Positions 7,738-16,041 of a stretch of 27,427 bases of DNA are shown here, one piece after another; within the stretch, counting starts at the first letter, position 1; each line of letters opens with the position of its first letter. This DNA comes from JAJTFW01 sp964534995. Its GTDB lineage: Bacteria > Bacteroidota > Bacteroidia > AKYH767-A > OLB10. Where the stretch lies: NCBI GenBank assembly GCA_964534995.1, contig CAZHSC010000048.1:1-27427 (forward strand). Reading direction: 5' to 3'. Made by a program: the position numbers and the translations under genes. Below the pieces are notes generated by a model that had not been told where the DNA came from, made no database searches, and saw nothing but the letters and a program-made list of their open reading frames with translations.

Positions 7738-9039
7738 ATGAAAAACCTGATTATTGCTTCCCTCGCACTGCTGCTACTAAGTAGTTGTGGAGGCGGTAAC
7801 CGTGGTCAACTGGTGGGGGTACAGGGGCGTGAGAAATGGTACCAGGCCGATCCTTATGGCATGGTGTTTATTCCTCAAGGCTCCTTCAACATGGGTCCCA
7901 GCGACCAGGATGTACCTTACGCCCAAAACGCAATGGCAAAGACGGTGTCTATGCATGCGTTTTACATGGACAACACGGAAATCACAAACAACGAGTACCG
8001 TCAGTTTGTGTATTGGGTAAGAGACTCTCTGGCACACAGGCTGCTCGGAGGGGATCACCTGATAGAAGAAGGAGAGTATGGAGAGCGCATCAACTGGGAT
8101 GAGCGCATCCGCTGGGACGATGAAGAAAATGTTGAAACCCTTTCGGAATTGTATTTACCTGAAAGTGAGCGTTTTTATCGCAGAAAGGAAATAAATTCCA
8201 GAAAGTTGAATTTTGAATATTACTGGATTGATCTCTTGTCAGCAGCCCAGAAGGATTTCAGCAAGGAGCGTGATCCTGCTTCCGGAAGCCTTGCCAATCG
8301 TCCCCAGGGCAGAACTGACCGATCGGTGTATATCAAGAAGGAAATTATCAATGTGTACCCTGATACATTAAGTTGGGTACATGATTACACCTATTCTTTC
8401 AATGACCCCATTACCAAAGCTTATTTTTGGCATCCTGCCTACGATGATTACCCCGTAGTAGGTGTTAACTGGTTGCAAGCCAAAGCTTTTTGTGTATGGA
8501 GGACGCAATTATTATGCAGTTACCTGGATGACGTTGAAGAAACTTATGTTCAGGATTACCGCCTGCCCACCGAAAGTGAATGGGAATATGCATCCAGGGG
8601 AGGTCTGGCTAATAACCCGTATCCCTGGGGAGGTCCCTACACCCGGAACAGCAGAGGTTGTTTCCTGGCCAACTTTAAACCTTTACGAGGCAATTACATT
8701 GACGATGGAGGTTTTTATACAGTGAAGGCCACGGCTTATTGGCCCAATGATTATGGTTTATACTGTATGGCTGGAAATGTAGCCGAATGGACTAGTAACG
8801 CGTACGATGAATCGGCTTACAGTTTCATTCATGATCTTAATCCTGACTATACCTATGATGCCAAGGATACCGACCCACCTGCCCTGAAAAGGAAAGTAAT
8901 AAGAGGCGGATCATGGAAAGATATCGGTTATTTTATGCAAACCGGTACCCGTAGTTATGAATACCAGGACACTTCGAAGGCTTACATAGGCTTCCGTTGT
9001 GTGATGGATTTCCTGGGCAGGGACAAAGCTGACTTCTGA
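7738..9039 (+). CDS. gldK: T9SS/gliding lipoprotein GldK (PorK)
   Basis: GldK is an outer-membrane lipoprotein that forms the periplasmic ring of the T9SS together with GldN. From ATG 7738 the 433-residue product begins with a lipoprotein signal peptide ending LLSSC, with Cys17 as the lipidated residue. This decides the start: an upstream TTG at 7639 would only add an implausible leader. The body is a formylglycine-generating-enzyme (sulfatase-modifying factor) fold. It shows MVFIPQGSFNMG at residues 42-53, YRLPTESEWEYA, MAGNVAEW, RGGSW near 389-393 and GFRC at 418-421. A GldK-type insertion lies between the N-terminal part and the YPVVGVNW stretch. The two catalytic cysteines of true formylglycine enzymes, expected between GGSW and GFRC, are absent, in line with a structural role. 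gldL follows after 110 bp. Confidence 0.96.
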   Translation: MKNLIIASLALLLLSSCGGGNRGQLVGVQGREKWYQADPYGMVFIPQGSFNMGPSDQDVPYAQNAMAKTVSMHAFYMDNTEITNNEYRQFVYWVRDSLAHRLLGGDHLIEEGEYGERINWDERIRWDDEENVETLSELYLPESERFYRRKEINSRKLNFEYYWIDLLSAAQKDFSKERDPASGSLANRPQGRTDRSVYIKKEIINVYPDTLSWVHDYTYSFNDPITKAYFWHPAYDDYPVVGVNWLQAKAFCVWRTQLLCSYLDDVEETYVQDYRLPTESEWEYASRGGLANNPYPWGGPYTRNSRGCFLANFKPLRGNYIDDGGFYTVKATAYWPNDYGLYCMAGNVAEWTSNAYDESAYSFIHDLNPDYTYDAKDTDPPALKRKVIRGGSWKDIGYFMQTGTRSYEYQDTSKAYIGFRCVMDFLGRDKADF

Positions 9040-9149
9040 GTTGTGAAAAGATGAATCAATGGCCTTCAACCTGTCATTGATATATCATATAGACATTAAA
9101 TAAAACACAAAATCAATTCTAACCAAAACCATTAAAACACGAGAACAAC

Positions 9150-9959
9150 ATGGGATTAGCTCAATTGACCAAAGGGAAAGGGTTCAAACAGCTCATGGCG
9201 AAACTTTACGGTTTCGGTGCGGCCATTGTAATTGTTGGCGCACTCTTTAAAATTCAACACTGGGAAGGTGCAGGTATCATGCTTACAGTAGGTCTCTTTA
9301 CTGAAGCCGTTATCTTCTTTTTCTCAGCCTTTGAACCACCACATGAAGAAGTGGATTGGTCATTAGTATACCCGGAGCTTGCTGGTATGCATGAGCCAGG
9401 TGCTGACCGTAAAAAACCAAAAGCCGGAGATCCGGTTGCACAACATCTTGATAAGTTGTTAGCTGATGCGAAGATTGGACCGGACCTGATCCAGAGTCTG
9501 GGAACCGGTTTGAAATCATTGAGTGAAAACACAGCCAAGATGGCTACTGTATCCAACGCTGCCGTTGCGACCGAAGAGTATTCGAAGAATGTAACGGCTG
9601 CAGCCAAGCAGGTGAGTTCACTTACCGCTTCGTATGAGAAAGCGGCAACAGCTATGAACAGCATGAGCGCTGCACACGATGATGTGAAGGGATATACAGA
9701 GCAAATGAAATCTGCCGGAAAAAATATGGCAGCTTTAAATGCTGTATATGAATTACAGCTTCAGGAAGCCAATACCCGCATGAAGGATACCAAGAAGTTC
9801 TACGATGGAATTCAGGATCTTCTTGCCAACCTTAATAACACGGTGGAAGATACCAAGCGTTATAAGGATGAAGTGGGTAAATTGGCTAAAAACCTTGGAG
9901 CACTCAATACGATTTATGGCAATATGCTGTCGGCTATGAGCCAGACGGCAAACAAATAA
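9150..9959 (+). CDS. gldL: T9SS/gliding motor protein GldL (PorL)
   Basis: GldL is the inner-membrane stator-like subunit that with GldM uses the proton motive force to power type IX secretion and gliding. The 269-residue protein has two transmembrane helices near residues 20-36 and 41-61, separated by a short turn. The charged membrane residues expected for the motor are present: Lys34 and His37 at the end of helix 1, Glu52 inside helix 2 and Glu62 at its end (SAFEPP). The conserved DWSLVYPEL segment follows. The cytoplasmic part from about residue 90 onward is rich in Ala, Lys, Asn and Glu heptads, consistent with a long helical or coiled-coil tail. It sits between gldK and gldM, 55 bp before gldM. 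Confidence 0.96.
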   Translation: MGLAQLTKGKGFKQLMAKLYGFGAAIVIVGALFKIQHWEGAGIMLTVGLFTEAVIFFFSAFEPPHEEVDWSLVYPELAGMHEPGADRKKPKAGDPVAQHLDKLLADAKIGPDLIQSLGTGLKSLSENTAKMATVSNAAVATEEYSKNVTAAAKQVSSLTASYEKAATAMNSMSAAHDDVKGYTEQMKSAGKNMAALNAVYELQLQEANTRMKDTKKFYDGIQDLLANLNNTVEDTKRYKDEVGKLAKNLGALNTIYGNMLSAMSQTANK

Positions 9960-10014
9960 TTCCTGTACCGTTTTCGTTATCCAAACAATCAACCACTAAC
10001 CCTACGTACGAGAA

Positions 10015-11601
10015 ATGGCAGGTCAAAATTTATCACCGAGGCAAAAAATGATCGGGATGATGTATCTGGTGTTAACAGCCCTGTTAGCACTGAACGTCTC
10101 CAAAGAGATCATTAATGCTTTCGTAACGATTAATGATAGCCTTGAAGTAACCGTTAAAAACCTTCAGGGCAAAAATGCGCAAGCCTATGCCGCATTTGAC
10201 AAACAAATGCAGAATGATAAGGCTAAAACTGAACCTTTTTTCAAAAAGGCTCAGATTGTGAAAAAGCAATGTGAAGATCTGGATAAATACGTTTCAGCCC
10301 TGAAAGAAGAGTTGATACGTACTACTGATAAGATGGAAGCAGGTGCTAAGATGGTTAGCCTGAACGAAATGAAGGCCAAGGACAACTATGATGAGCCTAC
10401 ACGTATCATGTGTGGCGATAAGCAGGATGGACGCGGGCACAAGGCAACCGAACTCAAGGAGAAAATCAACAACTTTAAAAAGAGCGTAATTGCAACACTG
10501 GATCCAAAGGACAGAGATAAATTTACAAAGCGACTGGATGAACTCTTTAACACAAAGGATCCTGAAAAAAGCAGCCTGGAAGATGGAAAGAAAACCTGGG
10601 AAATGGCAAATTTCTATCATAACCCGGTGGTAGCAACTGTTGCATTATTGTCCAAAGTGCAGTCGGATGTTAAAAATGCGGAGTCAGAAATTGTAACACA
10701 CTTGTTGAGTGCTATTAATGCCGCCGACTTCAAATTTGATACGCTTGCACCTAAAGTAATCGCTCCTTCCAGCTATGTAATAGAAGGACAGGAATATTCG
10801 GCTGATATCTTTTTGGCTGCAATGAGTTCAACCAGCGATCCTGAAATTACCGTGGGAGGTTCATCGCTTACTGTTGAAGGAGGGGTTGGTACTTATAAAG
10901 TTCGCGCTTCAGGCGTTGGTGAGAAGAAGTATGCAGGTATTATTAAAGTGAAGAAGCCTGACAATACCTTTGAATCCTATCCATTTGAGAGTTCATATAT
11001 TGTTGCCAAGCCCAGTGCATCGGTAGCAGCTGATAAAATGAATGTAATTTACATTGGGGTTCCTAATCCGATTACCGTTTCAGTACCCGGTGTACCGGAT
11101 GAAAAGGTGAAAGCAATCCCTACCGGTTTTTCTTTGGCTCCTGATGCGAAAGCCGGTAAAGGACATTTTATCGCGGAAGCCAAAGGACAGCCAGGAGAAG
11201 CAAAGGTGGTAGTATCTGCTGATTTCAACGGTAAGCCCATGCAAATGGGTGAATTCAAATTCCGCCTGAAGCGTATACCTGATCCTGTTGCCAAAATTGG
11301 TGGTAAGAAGGATGGAAATATCCCCAAGAGCGCGCTTGCAGCTCAGCAGGGTATTATCCCAACTATGGAAAACTTCGACTTTGATTTGTATGCCAAGGTG
11401 GTCAGCTTTAAGATGAGCAGGTATGGCAAAGGCCGTGATCCTGTTGAAAAATCAGCGGAAGGCGGAGCTCTTACCGGTGACATGAAGTCCATCATTGAGC
11501 AGAGTCGTGCCGGAGATAAAATTCTGTTTGAATACATCAAGGTATCCATGCCCGATGGTTCTGTCAGAACCGTTAACTCCATTCCATTGACTGTACAGTA
11601 A
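10015..11601 (+). CDS. gldM: T9SS/gliding motor protein GldM (PorM)
   Basis: GldM pairs with GldL in the inner membrane and spans the periplasm to reach the GldK/GldN ring, passing on motor movement. The 528-residue protein opens with LSPRQKMIGMMYLVLTALLALNVS. This contains Arg9, the residue that in GldLM complexes faces the membrane glutamate of GldL, and a single transmembrane helix at about residues 12-32. The rest is periplasmic: a helical first domain (to about residue 220), then beta-rich domains with segments such as SYVIEGQEYSADIF and YIGVPNPITVSVPG. Length and architecture are typical for the family. gldN begins 66 bp downstream, and all four gld genes are probably cotranscribed. Confidence 0.97.
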   Translation: MAGQNLSPRQKMIGMMYLVLTALLALNVSKEIINAFVTINDSLEVTVKNLQGKNAQAYAAFDKQMQNDKAKTEPFFKKAQIVKKQCEDLDKYVSALKEELIRTTDKMEAGAKMVSLNEMKAKDNYDEPTRIMCGDKQDGRGHKATELKEKINNFKKSVIATLDPKDRDKFTKRLDELFNTKDPEKSSLEDGKKTWEMANFYHNPVVATVALLSKVQSDVKNAESEIVTHLLSAINAADFKFDTLAPKVIAPSSYVIEGQEYSADIFLAAMSSTSDPEITVGGSSLTVEGGVGTYKVRASGVGEKKYAGIIKVKKPDNTFESYPFESSYIVAKPSASVAADKMNVIYIGVPNPITVSVPGVPDEKVKAIPTGFSLAPDAKAGKGHFIAEAKGQPGEAKVVVSADFNGKPMQMGEFKFRLKRIPDPVAKIGGKKDGNIPKSALAAQQGIIPTMENFDFDLYAKVVSFKMSRYGKGRDPVEKSAEGGALTGDMKSIIEQSRAGDKILFEYIKVSMPDGSVRTVNSIPLTVQ

Positions 11602-11667
11602 GGAAAAATCTGAAATCCGAAACTGCGCCATAACTGATACGTTAAACAATAGAAAGGTCATAAATCC

Positions 11668-12516
11668 ATGAAAAAGTTTCTCCTGATGCTGACCCTGCTT
11701 ACTTCAGCAGGATTCTCAGCTCTCGCTCAGAACGTCCTTGATGGAGTCTATGTAAAGGAAAATAATCCTGCCCGGCGGGTGATTCCATATACATATCTCC
11801 GTGAGGCAGATGTGATGTGGGCCAAACGGATATGGCGACATATCGACCTTAATGAAAAAATTAACGCACCCTTACGCTATCCAAAATCCAATGAAACCAA
11901 GGACAGGAAGAACCTGATCAATGTATTTATGGATGCGGTGAAAGAAGGTAGTTTAACGGCCTATAATAACCAGGATGACGAGTTTACATTACCAATGACT
12001 ATGGATGAATTTGCCAAAGTAGGTGGTGCAGACTCTATCACGGTTAAAGTTACACGGGCTGATCCGCCGTATGATGAATATGATTCAACAGTGTTTCGTC
12101 CCTTTAATCCGGACGATGTTATACAGTATCGTTTGAAGGAGGAGTGGTTTTTCGACAAGCAACGCTCTGAGTTGAAGTGCCGCATTATTGGCATTTGTCC
12201 GATGGTACTGGCCCGTGATCAGGAAGGTAATTTGATTGAAGGAGGCCAGAAAAATCTCTTATTCTGGGTGTACTACCAGGAAGCCCGCAGGATATTAGCC
12301 AATGCTGAAGTCGGCAACAGGTTTAACTCCGCACAGCGAATGACTTTCGAGGATATATTCCAGAAGAGGATGTTTAACAGTTATATCATCAAGGAAGATA
12401 ATATTTATAACCGCAGGGTTGATGACTATAAGGTAAATCCTATTGACGCCTTACTCGAATCTGAGCGTATCAAACAGGATATGATCAATTTCGAAATTGA
12501 CTTATGGGAATATTGA
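11668..12516 (+). CDS. gldN: T9SS/gliding protein GldN (PorN)
   Basis: GldN is the periplasmic partner of GldK in the large T9SS ring attached to the outer membrane. The 282-residue product has a signal peptide (MKKFLLMLTLLTSAGFSALAQ, cleaved after ALA) and then the family signature: VLDGVYVKENNPARRVIPY, READVMWAKRIWRHIDLNEKIN and NLINVFMDAVKEG. Later come YRLKEEWFFDKQRSEL and the C-terminal FEDIFQKRMFNSYIIKEDN segment. There is no second copy (gldO) next to it. It is the last gene of the T9SS core operon; a perfect 13-bp stem terminator begins 14 bases after its stop codon. Confidence 0.95.
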   Translation: MKKFLLMLTLLTSAGFSALAQNVLDGVYVKENNPARRVIPYTYLREADVMWAKRIWRHIDLNEKINAPLRYPKSNETKDRKNLINVFMDAVKEGSLTAYNNQDDEFTLPMTMDEFAKVGGADSITVKVTRADPPYDEYDSTVFRPFNPDDVIQYRLKEEWFFDKQRSELKCRIIGICPMVLARDQEGNLIEGGQKNLLFWVYYQEARRILANAEVGNRFNSAQRMTFEDIFQKRMFNSYIIKEDNIYNRRVDDYKVNPIDALLESERIKQDMINFEIDLWEY

Positions 12517-12530
12517 TTCTTTTACAATAA

Positions 12531-12571
12531 AAATAAAAGCCCCGGAGAGATTCTTTGGGGCTTTTATTTTT
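12531..12571 (+). terminator. Intrinsic terminator after gldN
   Basis: A perfect 13-bp inverted repeat, AAATAAAAGCCCC (12531-12543) and GGGGCTTTTATTT (12557-12569), encloses a 13-base loop and continues into T-rich sequence. The G/C core followed by a T tract is the form of a rho-independent terminator and closes the porP-gldKLMN operon. Confidence 0.9.
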
Positions 12572-12790
12572 AAATACATAAGGCCTGAGAAATCCGCAAT
12601 GAACTGATTTTTTCCTCTTCGTTTAGCTGCATTACTTTCTGATGGCATTAATAAAGTTTGTTCTCTGATGCAGTCACTGACTGCATTTCTATTCTGTTTA
12701 CACCCCATTCCCGGTTTTTCGGAGAGATTTTTTTGAACCAACTGAATTCTGTTCCGGTTTAACTACCTTTCTGGTAAAATTATTTAGAAG

Positions 12791-13747
12791 ATAAAAAATC
12801 TGTTATTATTGCTAATGGTTTCGCATGGCCTCACGTATGCGCAGGTTTGTCCGGTTGATTCTGTATTGCACGGTGGGAAATACCATCATACCACTGCGGT
12901 CGGAACACAATGCTGGTTCCGTGAGAATCTGGATTTTGGAATCATGATAAATACTTCGAAAGGGCATTCCAATAATGGCATAATTGAGAAATACTGTTAC
13001 TCGAACGATCCTTTAAACAGTCAACTTTACGGAGGCTTATTTCAATGGAATGAAGCCTGCAGTATATAAAGTGAACGGAGCCCAGGGTTTATGTCCAACG
13101 GGATGGCACCTGGCCAGCGTCAGGATTACTATCAGTATGAGGGTTTTCTGGACCCTGCTATTACCAATCCCACCCGCCTTGGATGGCGTGATACTGATGC
13201 AGGCACTAAGCTCAAGACCGGTGGTGCTTCCGGATTAGAATGTTTACTTGCTGGGGAATGATATGGAACCATTTTTTATGACTTGGGTTTATATGGTTAT
13301 TACCGGACTTAAACGAAGAGTGCAAATCTGAGTGGGGGATGCACACCCAGTTATCCGTATTGTTTTGCCTGGCACCGTGTATTGAATCAGGGTACGCAGA
13401 TTGGCCGTGATGATAATACCGGGTATACCTATAACCCAAAATAAGTGGGGATGAGTTTGCGATGTGTTCTTAGGCAGGGAGCGGTGACTTCTATTCTTCA
13501 TCCTGTGAATACGTTCAGGTTTGATGTTTATCCGAATCCATTTTTTGATCATATCGAAGTGAGCGGATTCAGGGAAGAAATTGATATTGAATTATCGGAT
13601 GTACATGGTCGTTTGCTTTATACGAGCAGAAGAGCAGGTTCGGAAAAATATGTATTGAACCTGCCTGTATTATCTAAAGGTACCTGTATTTTAAAAATCA
13701 CCGGACAGTCAGGTACAGGAGTAAAACAATTGGTAAAAATTCAATAG
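12791..13747 (+). pseudogene. Decayed FISUMP-domain secreted protein with T9SS type A sorting domain
   Basis: One reading frame can be followed from 12791 to 13747 despite several lesions. It begins I-K-N-L-L-L-L-L-M-V-S-H-G-L-T-Y-A-Q, a good signal peptide in which ATA (12791-12793) stands where ATG is expected. The next part resembles Fibrobacter succinogenes major paralogous (FISUMP) domains: VGTQCWFRENLDFG, GGLFQWNEA, then in another frame NGAQGLCPTGWHLAS. The first frame returns by about 13121 (YEGFLDP, LGWRDTDAGTKLK). In-frame stops follow at 13259 (TGA), 13310 (TAA) and 13442 (TAA), between recognisable pieces (YGTIFYDLGLYGYYR, VGMSLRCV). The end is a type A C-terminal sorting domain: FDVYPNPFFDHIEV through GTCILKITGQSG to VKQLVKIQ. 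It was thus probably a T9SS-exported surface protein, now inactivated beside its own secretion genes. Sequencing error could explain one lesion but hardly all of them. Confidence 0.85.
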
Positions 13748-13807
13748 ATCGAGCTTTGACCTTATGATCAGCTTTTAATGAAGTTTATTTGAATGGAAAA
13801 AAAACAG

Positions 13808-13838
13808 AAAAGGCTATCGAAACCCGACAGCCTTTTTA
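13808..13838. terminator. Bidirectional terminator between convergent units
   Basis: AAAAGGCTATCG (13808-13819) pairs with CGACAGCCTTTT (13825-13836) with one A/C mismatch and a five-base loop. A T tract follows on the plus strand and an A-rich flank lies on the other side. It sits 61 bases after the pseudogene stop and 19 bases beyond the stop of the PorE-like gene on the opposite strand, so it can serve both directions. Confidence 0.82.
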
Positions 13839-13856
13839 TTAAACAGGAAGTGTATT

Positions 13857-16019
13857 TTAATCTCTTTTAACTTCCATCACCATAATTTCCGTACGGCGAT
13901 TCAGTTGATGCATTTCTTCGGAGCAGGGGGCATCGTCGCCACAGTCATTCACAAGTACAGATTCACCGGTCCAGGTAATTCTGGCCACTTGTTTCGGATT
14001 TACACCTTTGTCTATAAGATATTGCCGTGCAGACTTGGATCTGTTGTGTGACAGTCGTTCATTGTACTCTTTCGTAGCACGGCTATCGGTGCTGGATGAG
14101 AGAGAAATTTTAACATTCGTATTTTCTTTCAGAAATGACGCTACTTCATCGAGGACATTCACGGCATCAGAGCGTACGTTGTATTTGTCCAAGTCATAGT
14201 AAATAATTTTAAACCAGTTTTCAAAAGGAGAGATATCACTGGCTTTTGAGAGTTCAACCACATACTCATGATCCTTCGGGGCCTCGGCATCCTGGCCTTT
14301 CAGCATCAGCACTTTTGGACGGTAACCTGCCATGGTAATGATTAGTTGTTCATCTTTTTGAGGAACGATGGGCTGGGTGTATCTACCTGAAAGGTCGGTA
14401 GTGCCGATGTCCTTTTGTGTGGCATCATCTTTAATCATTGTACCGGGCAAAGGTTCCTTGGTATCCGCGTCAATTACAAGGATAGACAATGCGTAATCCG
14501 CCTTCCTGCTTCCAAGTTCAATCCGGATAAAGGGATCGCCGGGATAACTGGCAGAAGTTTCAAAATGTACTGTTGAATCACCCAGTCCTTCTGCGCTTCC
14601 GGTCAGGGCATACTGCAAATCAAAATCAGCCGGAAAGTCAAAGCGGCCATTTTCCATGGTAGTAAAAGTTTGGGAAGCATCGCCTGTTTTCAATTCTACC
14701 CGCGCCTGTTTAATGGGTGTACCATCTTCTTTCCTTACCACGATTCCTTTTACGCGGATGCTTTTCTTTTTAAAAGTATACAGATCATCATCAAAGCCAC
14801 GGTTTGCCCTGTTTGAACTGAGGTAACCAACCTTGTTTTTCATATCATATACCATACTGAAGTCATCGTCATAGGTGTTTAATGGATACCCCACATTTAC
14901 CGGTATAGTATATTTTACTCCGTTATCACGTGTAAAGAAAATGTCCAGCCCTCCCAATCCCGGAAGGCCATCGGAAGAATAGTACAATGTACCATCATCC
15001 ATCACCACTGGAAAAACTTCATTGCCCCTTGTGTTGATAGTATCTCCCAGGTTCACGGGTTGGCTCCAGCCATTGCCCTGCCTGGTACACATAAAAATGT
15101 CCATCCCCCCTTTGGTGCCAGGCATATTTGAGGAGAAATACATCTTCTGGCCATCAGGGCTAAGTGCGGGGTGGGCACAACTGTAACTGTCGCTGTTATA
15201 GGCAAAGGGCTCAAGTTTACTCCATTCATCATTGCCCGTATTTTTAGCCTTGAAGATTTTTAGTTTGACAATTTTATCATTACTCTTCCTCACTTTGCCT
15301 CCTTCAATATTGTTTCTTGTAATCCATACTTCATCTCCTTTCTTATTGAAGGCAACGGGTCCGTCATTAAGTTTTGTCTGAAGGCTGTTCGCAAAAGGAA
15401 CCGGTTCCCTGAATTTATTTTCCTTGCCCCTGCTGTAATAAAGATCAAGGAATGGCTGGTTGGTCCAGGAATGTTTTCTTTCGATAACCTCCACTGTTTT
15501 TCTGGATGAGGCGAAAACGATTCCATCCTGATAAAGAGCTGCGCCGAAATCTGCATTTTCCGAATTAATATCCAGTTTCGTCAAAGCGTAATTCGAAGAA
15601 TCGATAAAAAAGCTTTGGTAAGTATCAATGGCTTTAACGAAGGCCTGTCCACGGCCGTCATCTTTGTTGTCCAGAATAAAATCAGACATCCATTTTTTGG
15701 CCTGTGCGAATTTTCCCGAGTTCATCAGGGCTTGTCCATAATAAAATTTATGGATAGGGAGAACGGAAGGCATTTTTACGGCTTTGGCATACCATACTTC
15801 TGCCTGTTGCCTGTTATTGGTCAGGCGGTAGCAGTCGGCAAGTTTAAAAACCGCGTCCTGTAATGTACTGTCTTTTTTAATTGCTTTTTCATAAAACGGA
15901 ATCGCTTTAGGATAGGCCATCATTTTATAGTGGTAATCACCTTTTCTGACAAGTCCCTTTTGTGCTGCCACCGGCAGTATTGCTAACATGAGCAGTAGGG
16001 AAAGAATATAATTTTTCAT
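13857..16019 (-). CDS. PorE-like T9SS-associated protein: TPR, beta-propeller, carboxypeptidase-regulatory and OmpA domains
   Basis: The 720-residue protein has the domain order known from PorE (PG1058) of Porphyromonas, an outer-membrane-associated T9SS component that binds peptidoglycan. A signal peptide ends VAAQ. TPR helices follow at about residues 20-140 (AIPFYEKAIKKD, ADCYRL). PD40/WD40-like propeller blades run from about 145 to 415 (ALSPDGQKMYFSSN, YYSSDGLPGLGGLDIFF, GYLSSNR). One carboxypeptidase-regulatory-like fold starts near 416 (VKGIVVRKEDGTPI) and a second near 510 (DADTKEPLPG). An OmpA-type peptidoglycan-binding domain occupies 600-720, with the ligand-site Asp and Arg in TDSRATKEYN and NRRTEI. 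It is the last gene of the adhesin unit, 22 bp behind the SprF-like gene. Anchoring the secretion or adhesion complex to the cell wall is the likely job; whether it serves only this adhesin is an inference. Confidence 0.88.
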   Translation of the reverse strand: MKNYILSLLLMLAILPVAAQKGLVRKGDYHYKMMAYPKAIPFYEKAIKKDSTLQDAVFKLADCYRLTNNRQQAEVWYAKAVKMPSVLPIHKFYYGQALMNSGKFAQAKKWMSDFILDNKDDGRGQAFVKAIDTYQSFFIDSSNYALTKLDINSENADFGAALYQDGIVFASSRKTVEVIERKHSWTNQPFLDLYYSRGKENKFREPVPFANSLQTKLNDGPVAFNKKGDEVWITRNNIEGGKVRKSNDKIVKLKIFKAKNTGNDEWSKLEPFAYNSDSYSCAHPALSPDGQKMYFSSNMPGTKGGMDIFMCTRQGNGWSQPVNLGDTINTRGNEVFPVVMDDGTLYYSSDGLPGLGGLDIFFTRDNGVKYTIPVNVGYPLNTYDDDFSMVYDMKNKVGYLSSNRANRGFDDDLYTFKKKSIRVKGIVVRKEDGTPIKQARVELKTGDASQTFTTMENGRFDFPADFDLQYALTGSAEGLGDSTVHFETSASYPGDPFIRIELGSRKADYALSILVIDADTKEPLPGTMIKDDATQKDIGTTDLSGRYTQPIVPQKDEQLIITMAGYRPKVLMLKGQDAEAPKDHEYVVELSKASDISPFENWFKIIYYDLDKYNVRSDAVNVLDEVASFLKENTNVKISLSSSTDSRATKEYNERLSHNRSKSARQYLIDKGVNPKQVARITWTGESVLVNDCGDDAPCSEEMHQLNRRTEIMVMEVKRD

Positions 16020-16041
16020 GATCTGGCTGTTGCAGGGTTGG

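Noticed and set aside
12502..12741. Minus-strand 79-codon frame after gldN
   Set aside because: It overlaps the gldN terminator and gldN's end, has no recognisable features and sits in a low-complexity spacer.
13259..13444. Stop-codon readthrough or recoding in the FISUMP gene
   Set aside because: Both TGA and TAA occur in frame, there is also a paired frame change and a lost start codon, and neighbouring genes use normal stops, so decay is the simpler explanation.
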